A stretch of DNA of 16,621 bases from JANQRV01 sp964533785. GTDB taxonomy: Bacteria > Bacteroidota > Bacteroidia > Chitinophagales > Saprospiraceae. The stretch's first letter is position 1. Each line of letters opens with the position of its first letter. A program made the translations under genes and the position numbers. Location: contig CAZHNG010000132.1 in NCBI GenBank assembly GCA_964533785.1, positions 1 to 16,621 on the forward strand. The letters are read 5' to 3'. The notes under the pieces were generated by a model that was given only the letters and a program-made list of their open reading frames with translations, was not told the origin of the DNA and ran no database searches. Below, piece after piece: positions 1 through 7,904 of this stretch.

Positions 1-158
1 GAGAGTGTGTAATAAGCATAACTTATAATTGTCCACCCACTTACTTAATGACTTTTGAGAGGGAACTATTATGAGCGTGCCGAATAATTTTCAGGAAAAC
101 AATTGTTAAATTTTGAAAATTGATAAAAATTAAAATTTTTCTTATACTAGAAAAGTAT

Positions 159-166
159 TAACTTTG
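159..166 (+). promoter_or_regulatory. Candidate Bacteroidota promoter -7 element (TAACTTTG)
   Basis: TAACTTTG matches the Bacteroidota primary sigma factor -7 consensus TAnnTTTG exactly. A T-rich stretch (135-140) sits about 20 nt upstream, where the loose -33 element would be, but it is not a clear TTTG. It would drive the giant secreted protein that starts at 386. The call rests on motif match only. Confidence 0.4.
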
Positions 167-231
167 AGGAAAATTAAAATCATCTAACCAGATCTCTCCC
201 CCCGTAAACAGAGTTCACAAGTCTACCCTAT

Positions 232-258
232 AATTCACGGAGAGCTATCAATTCACGG
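232..258. repeat. 9-nt direct repeat in leader of the repeat-protein gene
   Basis: AATTCACGG occurs twice, at 232-240 and 250-258, with start points 18 nt apart, slightly less than two helical turns. It lies between the candidate promoter and the start codon at 386. It could be a tandem regulator site or chance; nothing else supports a function. Confidence 0.3.
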
Positions 259-385
259 GTTTTACTTCCCTTCAATAGATTGTATAAGGCTATTGACATA
301 CCCCTTATATGCTATTTTCAAAAACTATGTAATTACAAATTAGAAGGTACAAAATTCCTTAATCTTCTGAAATAAACCTCATATT

Positions 386-3300
386 ATGAACAAACATTTA
401 CTATGCTTTTGCATGGTCATTTTTCTAATGCTATGCAATCATAGTCTTTTCAGTCAAATAGATGGTAATCATGCCACTGAAGAAGACTATCGGTATCTCA
501 AAGGCTTTTTTTCAAGTTATCAAAACATTGTTGGGTTAGACAATATTCCTTCTCAGAAAACCTCTCTTCCTGTTCAGGCTTACATTATTCAAAAAAGTGA
601 TGGTTCCGGCGGTGTTTCGGAAGCTCAGCTTAACCAGGCGCTTGGCAAATTGAATCAGACCTTTGCGGGCTCCTCTTTGCAATTCGAACTATGTAATATG
701 GTTACGATTCAGGGAGATGACTATTATCATTTTGACAAGGGTACCAATGATGTTAACATGCTCGGCCAAAACTATAACAAGGATGCGATCAATTTGTATT
801 GTGTCGGTACCTTGAGTGATCAGGGCAACAATATGGACAGCTATGGTTCTTTCCCTGCCTCAGGAGAACAAATGATGGTCATCTCCGAAGAAGCTGCCAT
901 GAATATAAGCCCGCTGGCTCATCAAATGGGGCACCTGTTTGGCTTACTGGATACCCATGAATCGGCTTTCGGGCCTGAACTGGCGAACGGAGCAACTTGT
1001 GCGTCTACCGGAGACCTTATTTGTGATACGCCTGCTGACCCTGGATTAAGGGGCAATGTGGACGGCAACTGTAATTATACCGGTACTGCTCTCGATCACC
1101 GCAGGGATCCCTATGAACCTGCTACCAATAATATCATGTCTTCGGCTCCTAACCAATGCCGGACGAGCTTTTCCCCTACTCAGCTTAAAGTCATTTATGC
1201 CTCTTTTCGCAAGAGCATGCAACACCTTAAATGCGTGCCTGTTAAAGAAAAACCGGACCTGGTTTGCAAAGAGAAAGGGGACCTCAAAGTAGAAGGTACC
1301 AAAATCACCATCGAGAATATCTGGGTTACCAATGAAGGCGGTTCTAAAGCAGAGGAAAGTTTTATTGGATATTATCTTTCCAAAGATCAAAACTTTTCAA
1401 CCAGTGATTACCTGATCGGAGAAGATAAATTAAAGGCGCTAAATCCAGGCCAACAAGTCGGGGAATCCTTTTATACTGATGTTGCTACCCTGGAAATTCC
1501 AGAGGGTATCTACTACGTTGGATTGATCTTGGATCACAAAAACCAGGTGGAAGAAAAGAATGAAAACAATAACAATGATTGTTACTGGACTTCCCCTAAG
1601 GTGGAGATCAAATACGAAAAGCAGAAACCAAACCTCACTTGTGAAGAAAGAGGATACTTAAAGGTTAAAGATTACTCCCTTTCCATTACTAACGTATGGA
1701 TCAAAAATAGCGGTGAAGCTAAATCCGAAGGGGCTTATCTTGGATACTACCTTTCAAAAGATAAAACCTTCACTACGGATGATTACCTGATAGGTGAGAG
1801 TTTCATTGACCCACTTTTACCTGGGCATAACAGTGGTGAATCCTTTTCTATCCATTACGATGAACTGGATCATGTACCAGCTGGTGAATATTTTATCGGT
1901 CTGTATTTAGACTATAAAAATCAGGTAAAAGAATCAAATGAGCATGATAACAATGACTGTTACTGGTCCAGTCCGAAAGTGATCATCAAGGGCAAGAAGC
2001 CCAACTTAGCCTGCGAAGAACCCGGTAAGCTTACTATTAAGGATGGACAATTGAAAATAGAAGATACCTGGATCATCAATAACGGTGAAGGCAAAGCAGT
2101 AGAAAGCCAGATCGGTTACTACCTTTCTGAAGATAAGCATTTTACGACTGCTGATTACCGGATTGGTAGCAAATATATTAGCGCCCTGGAGGCCGGAAAA
2201 ACTACCGGAGCAAACTTCCAGATCGCTTTGAACGATATTCATGTACCAAAAGGACAATATTTTGTAGGCATTATCCTGGATTACAGCAATAAGGTACATG
2301 AGTCGGACGAGTACGATAATAATGACTGTTATTTCGAAAACCCGAAACTACATATCGATGACGGACAACCCAACCTGACTTGCCTGGAAAGGGGATACCT
2401 CACTATCGACGACCATCGGTTGGAAATCGAAGATATTTGGCTGAAAAATGATGGTCACAGTAAAGCAGGTGGAAGCCACCTGGGTTTGTATTTATCGAAA
2501 GATCAACACATTTCTACTGCTGATTACCGCATTGCCAGTAAATACATCGAAGCTTTACAACCCGGTGAAAAAGCGGCGGCTGGTTTTTGGGTAGACCTAA
2601 GAGAAGTGCATATACCGGCAGGCACTTACTACGTTGGTCTTTTCCTGGATTATAAGAATGAAGTGCACGAAAAAGATGAATACGATAATAACGATTGTTA
2701 TTGGAATAACCCAAAGGTTCATTTCGAGGAGAAAAAACCGAACCTGGCCTGCAAAGAAAAAGGCTACCTGAAAATTACGGACGATAAGCTCACCATCAAA
2801 GACGTATGGATCATCAACGATGGCCATAGCAAAGCGGGAGAAAGCTACCTGGGCTACTATTTGTCGAAAGATAAGCATTTCACCACTTCGGATTACCGCA
2901 TCGGTGCTGATTACATCGGGCCCTTAGATCCGCACGAAACGGCGAGTGCAAACTTCTCCATTAAATTAGAGGACATCAAAGTAGATCCCGGTCACTATTA
3001 CGTAGGTTTGATCCTGGATTACAAAGATCAGGTGCACGAAAAAGACGAGTATGACAACAATGATTGCTATTGGGATCATCCTCGGTTAATCGTTGAACCG
3101 GAGAAACCCAATCTGGCTTGTAAAGAAAAAGGTGATCTGAAAATAACGGATGATAAACTGACCATTAAAGATGTATGGTTGGTCAATAACGGTCACAGCA
3201 AGGCCGGAGCAAGCTACCTGGGTTATTACTTGTCTAAAAATAAAACCATTACTACTTCGGATTACCGCATTGGTGCTGATCACATCGGTCCACTGGATCC

Positions 3301-6122
3301 AGGTGAAACGGCAAGCGCCTCTTTCTCCATCAAACTCGAAGACATTGATGTAGCTCCTGGCCATTATTATGTCGGGTTATTGTTGGACTACAAAGACCAG
3401 GTGGATGAAAAAGACGAATACGACAACAACGACTGCTACTGGGATAATCCGCAGTTGATCGTCAAGCCGCCGAAGCCGAATTTGGCCTNNNNNNNNNNNN
3501 NNNNNNNNNNNNNNNNNNNNNNNNNNNNNNNNNNNNNNNNNNNNNNNNNNNNNNNNNNNNNNNNNNNNNNNNNNNNNNNNNNNNNNNNTATAATCCGCAG
3601 TTGATCGTCAAGCCGCCGAAGCCGAATTTAGCCTGCAAAGAAAAAGGCTACCTGAATATCACAGACGATAAACTGACCATCAAAGATGTATGGATCATCA
3701 ACGATGGCCACAGTAAAGCGGGAGCGAGCTACCTGGGTTATTATTTGTCGAAAGACAAGCACTTCACGACCTCAGATTATCGCATTGGTTCTGACTACAT
3801 CGGACCGTTGGATCCGCACGAAACGGCGAGTGCAAACTTCTCCATTAAATTAGAGGACATCAAAGTAGATCCCGGTCACTATTACGTAGGTTTGATCCTG
3901 GATTATAAAGACCAGGTGGATGAAAAAGACGAATACGACAATAACGATTGCTACTGGTATAATCCGCAGTTGATCGTCAAGCCGCCGAAGCCGAATTTAG
4001 CCTGCAAAGAAAGGGGCTATTTGACGATCAAGGATGGTAAAATAGACATCGATGATATCTGGTTAATTAACAATGGCCACGGTAAAGCTGGTGCCAGCTA
4101 TCTCGGTATTTATTTATCAAAAGACAAATATATTTCTACTTCTGACTACCGTATTGGAAGTAAGTACATCAAGCCTTTGCATCCTGGAGAGACTGCAGCT
4201 GCTTCTTTCTGGGCTGACCTTAAAGACTATGACCTTCCGGAAGGTACTTATTATGTAGGTCTTTATTTGGATTACAAATACCAGGTGGACGAAAAGGATG
4301 AATACGATAATAACGATTGTTACTGGACCCATCCTATGGTACACATTGAAAAAGGAAAGCCGAATCTGGCCTGCAAAGAGCGCGGCTTTTTGACCATTGA
4401 TAAGCACAACCGTCTGGACATAACGGATATTTGGATAACCAATAATGGTCATAGCAAAGCCGGTGAAAGCTATTTAGGTTTGTATTTGTCGAAAGACAAG
4501 CATATTTCTACTTCCGATTACCGTATTGCCAGTAAGAAGATCAAGGCATTACATCCCGGAGAGAATGCTTCGGCCGGTTTCTGGTTAGACCTGGATGATT
4601 ACCATTTGCCTGCAGGTACCTACTACGTTGGCTTGTATTTGGATTATAAAGACGAGGTGCACGAAAAAGATGAGCACGACAATAATGATTGTTACTGGAC
4701 CCATCCGACCGTACACATCGAAGAAGGCAAGCCGAATTTGGCATGTAAGGAAAGGGGTTGGTTGACGATCGATAAGCACAACCGACTCGAAATTACGGGT
4801 ATTTGGCTGACAAACGATGGTCATAGTAAAGCGGGTGCCAGTTATCTCGGGCTTTATTTATCAAAGGATAAACATATTTCTACGGCTGATCATCTTATTG
4901 CCCGGGAGTACATTGAACCATTGCATCCAGGTGAAAAAACAACGGCCGGGTTTTGGGTAGACATAGACAAACTGAACCTACCGAATGGTAGTTACTACGT
5001 TGGCTTGTGTTTGNNNNNNNNNNAGACGAGGTGCACGAAAAAGATGAGCATGACAATAACGATTGCTACTGGACTTCACCAAAGGTAGTCATCAACAATG
5101 GCGGCGGTGGCGGCGGCCCAGGCAATAGTGCCTGTTACTGCAGTAACAGCAATGCTACCGAGATCTGCGAAAACTTCGATGAGTATTCAACGGGTATGAT
5201 CGGTACCCAGTCTTCATGCTGGACGACCTGGAATAATCGGGCTGGTTCAAGTGAAGATGCACCTGTGAAAAATGCCGGTGGCAATAAATATCTGGACCTT
5301 GAAGGTTCTTACCTTGGTGTAGGGGCCAAAAATGTGATCATGAAATTGGGCAACCGCAAGTCGGGCAAATACGAATTGAAATTCAAGATCAACGTTACCA
5401 ATGGTAAGAATGGCTACTATGCATTATTACACGAGCATTCCACGGGTGGTGGTAAAAAAGCGCACAGTGTGATCTTTGGCCACAATGGTCTTGGTTACCT
5501 GCAGGTGGGCAGCCAGCGTACCGGATTTAATTACAGTCAGGGTACTTGGGTGACCGTAAGGCAAATCATCGATTTGGATGCTGATCAGACTACCTTAACG
5601 GTTGGAGGAACTACCGTGAAAACCTGGACCTTTGCTCAGCCAACAAGCTTTACAGATGTGGCCGACAAACTGGGAATTGGTGCGCTTAATTTCTACCCAA
5701 CTGCCTGGGATTATGACTTCAAGATCGATGACATTACCTTGAAGCCCGTCCCTGGAGGTAATTTTGTGGACAATACCATTCCTGAAGCCGCAGATGAAGC
5801 TATTCCCGTCTCTGCTGACTTTGCTGATCAGGAAAACCTGACTCCAACGCCAAAAGTGGAGAAGGCGGTAGTCGTCACCGAACTAACTGCTTATCCTAAT
5901 CCAACCAGAGGTTTGTTTACCGTACAGGCTGGGTTGGAACAAGTGGATGACGTGCAAATCGAATTGCGTAATTTACAAGGGGCCATCCTCGAAACCAGAA
6001 CCCTGGATCAGGTTGAGCAATTCCGGATGGACTTTGATCTAACCAATCAATCTCCGGGAGTTTACCTGATCAATGTGATCACGAAGCAACGCGTAGAAAC
6101 GAGACGGATCGTTTTACAATAG
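386..6122 (+). CDS. Giant T9SS-secreted protein: M43-like head, CARDB-like repeats, lectin-like domain, sorting tail (broken by two assembly gaps)
   Basis: Predicted extracellular or surface protein. Order: signal peptide (residues 1-24, ending LFSQ), a degenerate M43/pappalysin-like domain (about 69-285), at least eleven CARDB-like repeats of about 123 aa from residue 289, a six-Gly linker, a lectin-like beta-sandwich, and a T9SS type A sorting domain ending in IVLQ. ATG 386 is chosen because the signal peptide follows at once. Reading continues in one frame to N-gap 3489-3588, in a second frame to N-gap 5014-5023, and in a third to TAG at 6120-6122. Comparison with neighbouring repeats shows the true gaps should be about 323 nt (plus any multiple of 369) and 8 nt. 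Both restore one frame, giving about 1985 aa with eleven repeats. CARDB domains are associated with adhesion; T9SS tails direct export across the outer membrane. A role in surface adhesion or prey/substrate binding is inferred. The gene ends before a strong terminator. Confidence 0.88.
590..1240 (+). other. M43-like metalloprotease domain with altered zinc motif (pseudoprotease candidate)
   Basis: The fold is suggested by features typical of M43 pappalysins: the segment CASTGDLICDTPADPG, the Met-turn region NIMSS, and a following Cys plus SFSPTQ motif. The zinc motif reads HQMGHLFGLLDTH (H179 to H191) instead of HExxHxxGxxH. The general-base Glu is Gln (Q180, codon CAA at 923-925). The third-ligand position is Asp (D189), with a His two residues later. 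Most likely this is a catalytically dead, binding-only domain, although Asp can act as third zinc ligand in some metallopeptidase families. Confidence 0.75.
3489..3588. other. Assembly gap, 100 N, inside the repeat array
   Basis: One hundred N, a conventional placeholder length. The flanks are the end of one repeat linker and a second near-identical copy of it (3460-3488 against 3594-3634, also found again at 3964-4003). From the next complete unit, the sequence between the matching flank points (3635-3957) is 323 nt. The downstream frame requires a gap length equal to 2 modulo 3; 323 fits and 100 does not. Confidence 0.95.
5014..5023. other. Assembly gap, 10 N, in the last repeat
   Basis: The sequence reads TTG, ten N, then AGACGAGGTGCACGAA. 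The neighbouring repeat at 4636-4660 reads TTG GATTATAA AGACGAGGTG, so 8 nt are expected. Eight bases restore the frame between the part ending here and the part running to 6122; ten do not. The codon just before the gap (TGT, Cys) is TAT (Tyr) in most parallel units, which may be an error at the edge of a contig. Confidence 0.93.
5154..5760 (+). other. Lectin-like (concanavalin A-type) beta-sandwich domain of the giant protein
   Basis: This begins after a six-Gly linker encoded around 5101-5118. It opens with a Cys-rich segment (SACYCSNSN, then ICENFDEYSTG) and continues as alternating beta strands rich in Gly, Trp and Tyr, ending FKIDDITLKPVPGG. The pattern resembles the jelly-roll domains placed before sorting tails in many Saprospiria secreted proteins. 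Carbohydrate binding is an inference; no ligand residues can be assigned by eye. Confidence 0.6.
5877..6119 (+). other. T9SS type A sorting domain
   Basis: The segment starts TELTAYPNPTRGLFTV, holds a central L.N.QG.......L strand pattern and SPGVYLINV, and ends RRIVLQ. These are the conserved features of the Por secretion system C-terminal domain: YPNP near the start, GxY(L/F)(I/V) in the middle, and a basic then hydrophobic end. It predicts export through the type IX system and, often, surface attachment. Confidence 0.92.
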
Positions 6123-6183
6123 ACTTGCTTGATAATAGAATCAACTGCCTGCTTTTGTGTAGGTAGACAGGAGATATCAAATG

Positions 6184-6217
6184 CGCCTCATAGCTCGAAA
6201 GCTGTGGGGCGTTTTTT
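6184..6217 (+). terminator. Rho-independent terminator after the repeat protein
   Basis: A 12-bp stem with two G-U pairs (6184-6195 with 6200-6211) encloses a CGAA loop and is followed at once by six T (6212-6217). It sits 61 nt after the stop of the giant secreted protein. No T-tract follows the stem on the minus strand, so it appears to act on plus-strand transcription only. Confidence 0.85.
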
Positions 6218-6224
6218 GTCATTA

Positions 6225-7277
6225 CTATATCAGCTTCGCTAAATCTTCCTGCCGCTCTAATAATTTCCTCGTTAATTCCAGCTGTGCTCTGGCTCGTTGC
6301 AAATTATGTCCTTCAAAATGAGTTTTGTAATAGACGTCCCCTTGCAGGAAATCCGTTAGAAATCGGACCCCCATCAGATACGCTAATAATGGCCCTGAAA
6401 GCGGTAAGAATTGAAGTTCCACCGGTCTGAGAATGTCTCTTGTCATTTCCAGGTAGCCTTCCGCAAAAGCCTTAAAGCGATCCAGCTCCACCTGGATTTC
6501 TTCCAAATCTTTTTCATCTTCCGCAGCAGCAGAAACAGTAGTACGGATACCATCACCAAAATCGTAGTGCACGATTCCCGGCATGACCGTATCCAGGTCG
6601 ATGACACAGCGGCCTTTCCCCGTTTTATCCAGCAGAACATTATTGAATTTGGTGTCGTTATGGGTGACCCGTATGGGAAGAGTACCTGCTATTTTTGCCC
6701 GTTCTATCCGGCACATGATCTCAGCAATTTCGAAAACGTAATCAACAATAGGTTGCGCTTCCTTTCTCCTTTTCTTTACATCTTTTTCTACTGCGGACTG
6801 AAAGGTGTCCAAACGTGTAATAATATTGTGAAAATCAGGGATCACCGGATAGAGTTCATTGGTGGGAAAATCAGCGAGTTGAAATAGGAATTTTCCGAAT
6901 GCTTTTGCACCTTCGTAGATCTGTTCGTTGTTTTCAACCACATCATAGGAAAGTAAAGCTTTACGGTAAATAAACATGCGCCAGTAATTGCCCGATGAAT
7001 CCTTAACAAAATCCTGTCTGTTCTTACTGCTGATCAAATTCAGGGTAAATCCCGGTTCTTTGGCATTGATGTGTTCGGTGACTTTGCGGATATTACGCAT
7101 CATTTCGATTACCGGAGGAAAAACGTGGTGATTGATTCGCTGAAGTAAATAATCCGGTAGATCAGGACTTTGATTAACTAGCCTGAAGGTATCGTTGATG
7201 TGACCGCTGCTGATCGGGGTCACATCAACGATAGTTCCCTCTAGCTTGAATTGGGAAATGATAGGTACCAATTGCAT
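6225..7277 (-). CDS. APH-fold phosphotransferase, N-acetylhexosamine 1-kinase-like
   Basis: Cytosolic 350-aa kinase of the aminoglycoside phosphotransferase / choline kinase fold. Visible motifs: a Gly-containing nucleotide loop SGHIND (24-29), the catalytic Brenner motif HNDTKFNN (H206, D208, N213) and the metal-binding VIDLDTVMPG (D227, D229), followed by HYDFGDGIR. The stretch from the Brenner motif to AAEDEKDL and the overall length closely recall NahK-type N-acetylhexosamine 1-kinases, which phosphorylate GlcNAc/GalNAc at C1 for salvage. Members in Bacteroidota are often annotated only as aminoglycoside phosphotransferase family proteins. Resistance to aminoglycosides is not implied. It converges with the preceding repeat protein. 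The next gene upstream, on the same strand, is 121 bp away, so co-transcription is possible. No lnpB-type phosphorylase is in the window, so the exact substrate is uncertain. Confidence 0.85.
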   Translation of the reverse strand: MQLVPIISQFKLEGTIVDVTPISSGHINDTFRLVNQSPDLPDYLLQRINHHVFPPVIEMMRNIRKVTEHINAKEPGFTLNLISSKNRQDFVKDSSGNYWRMFIYRKALLSYDVVENNEQIYEGAKAFGKFLFQLADFPTNELYPVIPDFHNIITRLDTFQSAVEKDVKKRRKEAQPIVDYVFEIAEIMCRIERAKIAGTLPIRVTHNDTKFNNVLLDKTGKGRCVIDLDTVMPGIVHYDFGDGIRTTVSAAAEDEKDLEEIQVELDRFKAFAEGYLEMTRDILRPVELQFLPLSGPLLAYLMGVRFLTDFLQGDVYYKTHFEGHNLQRARAQLELTRKLLERQEDLAKLI

Positions 7278-7398
7278 AGAAAAAGACTTTATCGCTTATA
7301 AAACTGGTAATATAAAGGTCTTTTACGCAATTGGCTGGGTAAAAAGTCGTGAATCCATAGAAGAATTTGACGACTTAATGATCGTTTCGGCAAATATC

Positions 7399-7728
7399 TT
7401 AAGGTTCAGTGGTCTGAAGGTTTATGGCAACTAAAATAGTGTCATCCCCTCTTGTTCCTTCAATTAATTGGAACCATACTTTTGTGGCATTGCTGTTACA
7501 GTTTCCAAAAACTGAATTTTCCGGAATGGCCAGCGCAGGAAATTGACGGGCTTCCACACCTTTATTGCAGTGAGCAACGATCCACACATCTTGTCCCGAT
7601 GTATTCACTTCTTTTTCAATAATTACTCCTGGGAAGAATCCTAACCCACCGGAATCTCCCTTAGAACCTGATTCCTTACCTCCATCGCCTGGTATTTCTA
7701 TGATTTCACCTTTATCGCTTTCTGGCAT
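7399..7728 (-). CDS. Small uncharacterised protein (109 aa)
   Basis: I do not recognise this protein. It begins with an acidic, Gly-rich low-complexity segment (residues 1-30), then a compact part rich in beta-forming residues with two Cys (C54, C77) and the phrases QDVWIVAHC and ATKVWFQLIEG. There is no signal peptide or membrane segment. Support for it being real: an ATG start preceded by an A-rich stretch, a length filling most of the space between two confident genes, and non-repetitive composition. It lies divergently from the large sensor kinase-cyclase (176 bp between starts) and upstream of the NahK-like kinase on the same strand. It could be a false ORF. Confidence 0.5.
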   Translation of the reverse strand: MPESDKGEIIEIPGDGGKESGSKGDSGGLGFFPGVIIEKEVNTSGQDVWIVAHCNKGVEARQFPALAIPENSVFGNCNSNATKVWFQLIEGTRGDDTILVAINLQTTEP

Positions 7729-7904
7729 TTTGTTTAGATTTTGCGGTTAAAAAATTGATTATAAACAAGATAAAAGATAATTTCGGAAAGGAAAAGGTGG
7801 AATGGCATTTAACAACAAAGTACGATGCTAATTTTCATTATATTGCTATCGCAGTTTTCAAATAAGTCCGGATATTTTGCTTCGGAAATCACTGAAATTA
7901 ATAC

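Larger units (their letters stand above)
1..385. other. Gene-free leader upstream of the giant repeat protein
   Basis: No convincing coding region, tRNA or rRNA is visible here on either strand. The stretch is AT-rich and holds one good Bacteroidota-type -7 motif (159-166), a weaker TTGACA (293-298) with TATTTTC (313-319), and a 9-nt direct repeat, AATTCACGG, at 232-240 and 250-258. If transcription starts near position 172, the messenger would have an untranslated leader of about 210 nt. Confidence 0.6.
1250..5094 (+). repeat. Tandem array of at least eleven 123-aa CARDB-like repeats
   Basis: Units start at 1250, 1625, 1997, 2366, 2735, 3104, 3473 (mostly lost in the N-gap), 3619, 3988, 4357 and 4729; spacing is 369-375 nt. 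Each complete unit opens KP(N/D)L.C and closes near DEYDNNDCYW, with an internal NDGHSKAG segment, a YYLSKDK segment and G.YYVGL.LDYK. This resembles the CARDB family pattern of N-x-G early and vD.n.v.E.nE.NN late. Every complete unit has one Cys near its start and one in the NNDC motif. Units at 2735, 3104 and 3619 form a near-identical subgroup; units at 2366, 3988, 4357 and 4729 form another with a GFW-type strand. The first three are most divergent. Confidence 0.93.

Noticed and set aside
71..109. Tiny open frame of 12 codons near the left edge
   Set aside because: Too short, with no coding signal or ribosome binding support.
120..149. TTGATA, 18-nt spacer, TATACT resembling a sigma-70 promoter
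   Set aside because: The Bacteroidota primary sigma factor uses a different consensus; a TAnnTTTG match at 159-166 is the better candidate, and AT-rich sequence gives such matches by chance.
3601..5088. A separate gene starting at TTG 3601
   Set aside because: It starts inside a repeat linker and its frame is explained by the wrong length of the N-gap; it is the middle part of the gene starting at 386.
1250..5094. CRISPR-like or transposon-like direct repeats
   Set aside because: The 369-nt periodicity is in frame and encodes a conserved protein domain; there are no spacers or cas genes.
5007..6122. A separate gene starting just before the second N-gap
   Set aside because: The start lies within a repeat unit, and an 8-nt gap joins it in frame to the upstream part.
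6411..6887. Plus-strand open frame of 158 codons
   Set aside because: It lies entirely antisense to the well-supported NahK-like kinase and shows no recognisable protein features.
6225..7277. Aminoglycoside resistance gene
   Set aside because: The fold is shared, but the sequence around the Brenner and DLDTVMPG motifs fits NahK-type sugar kinases much better.
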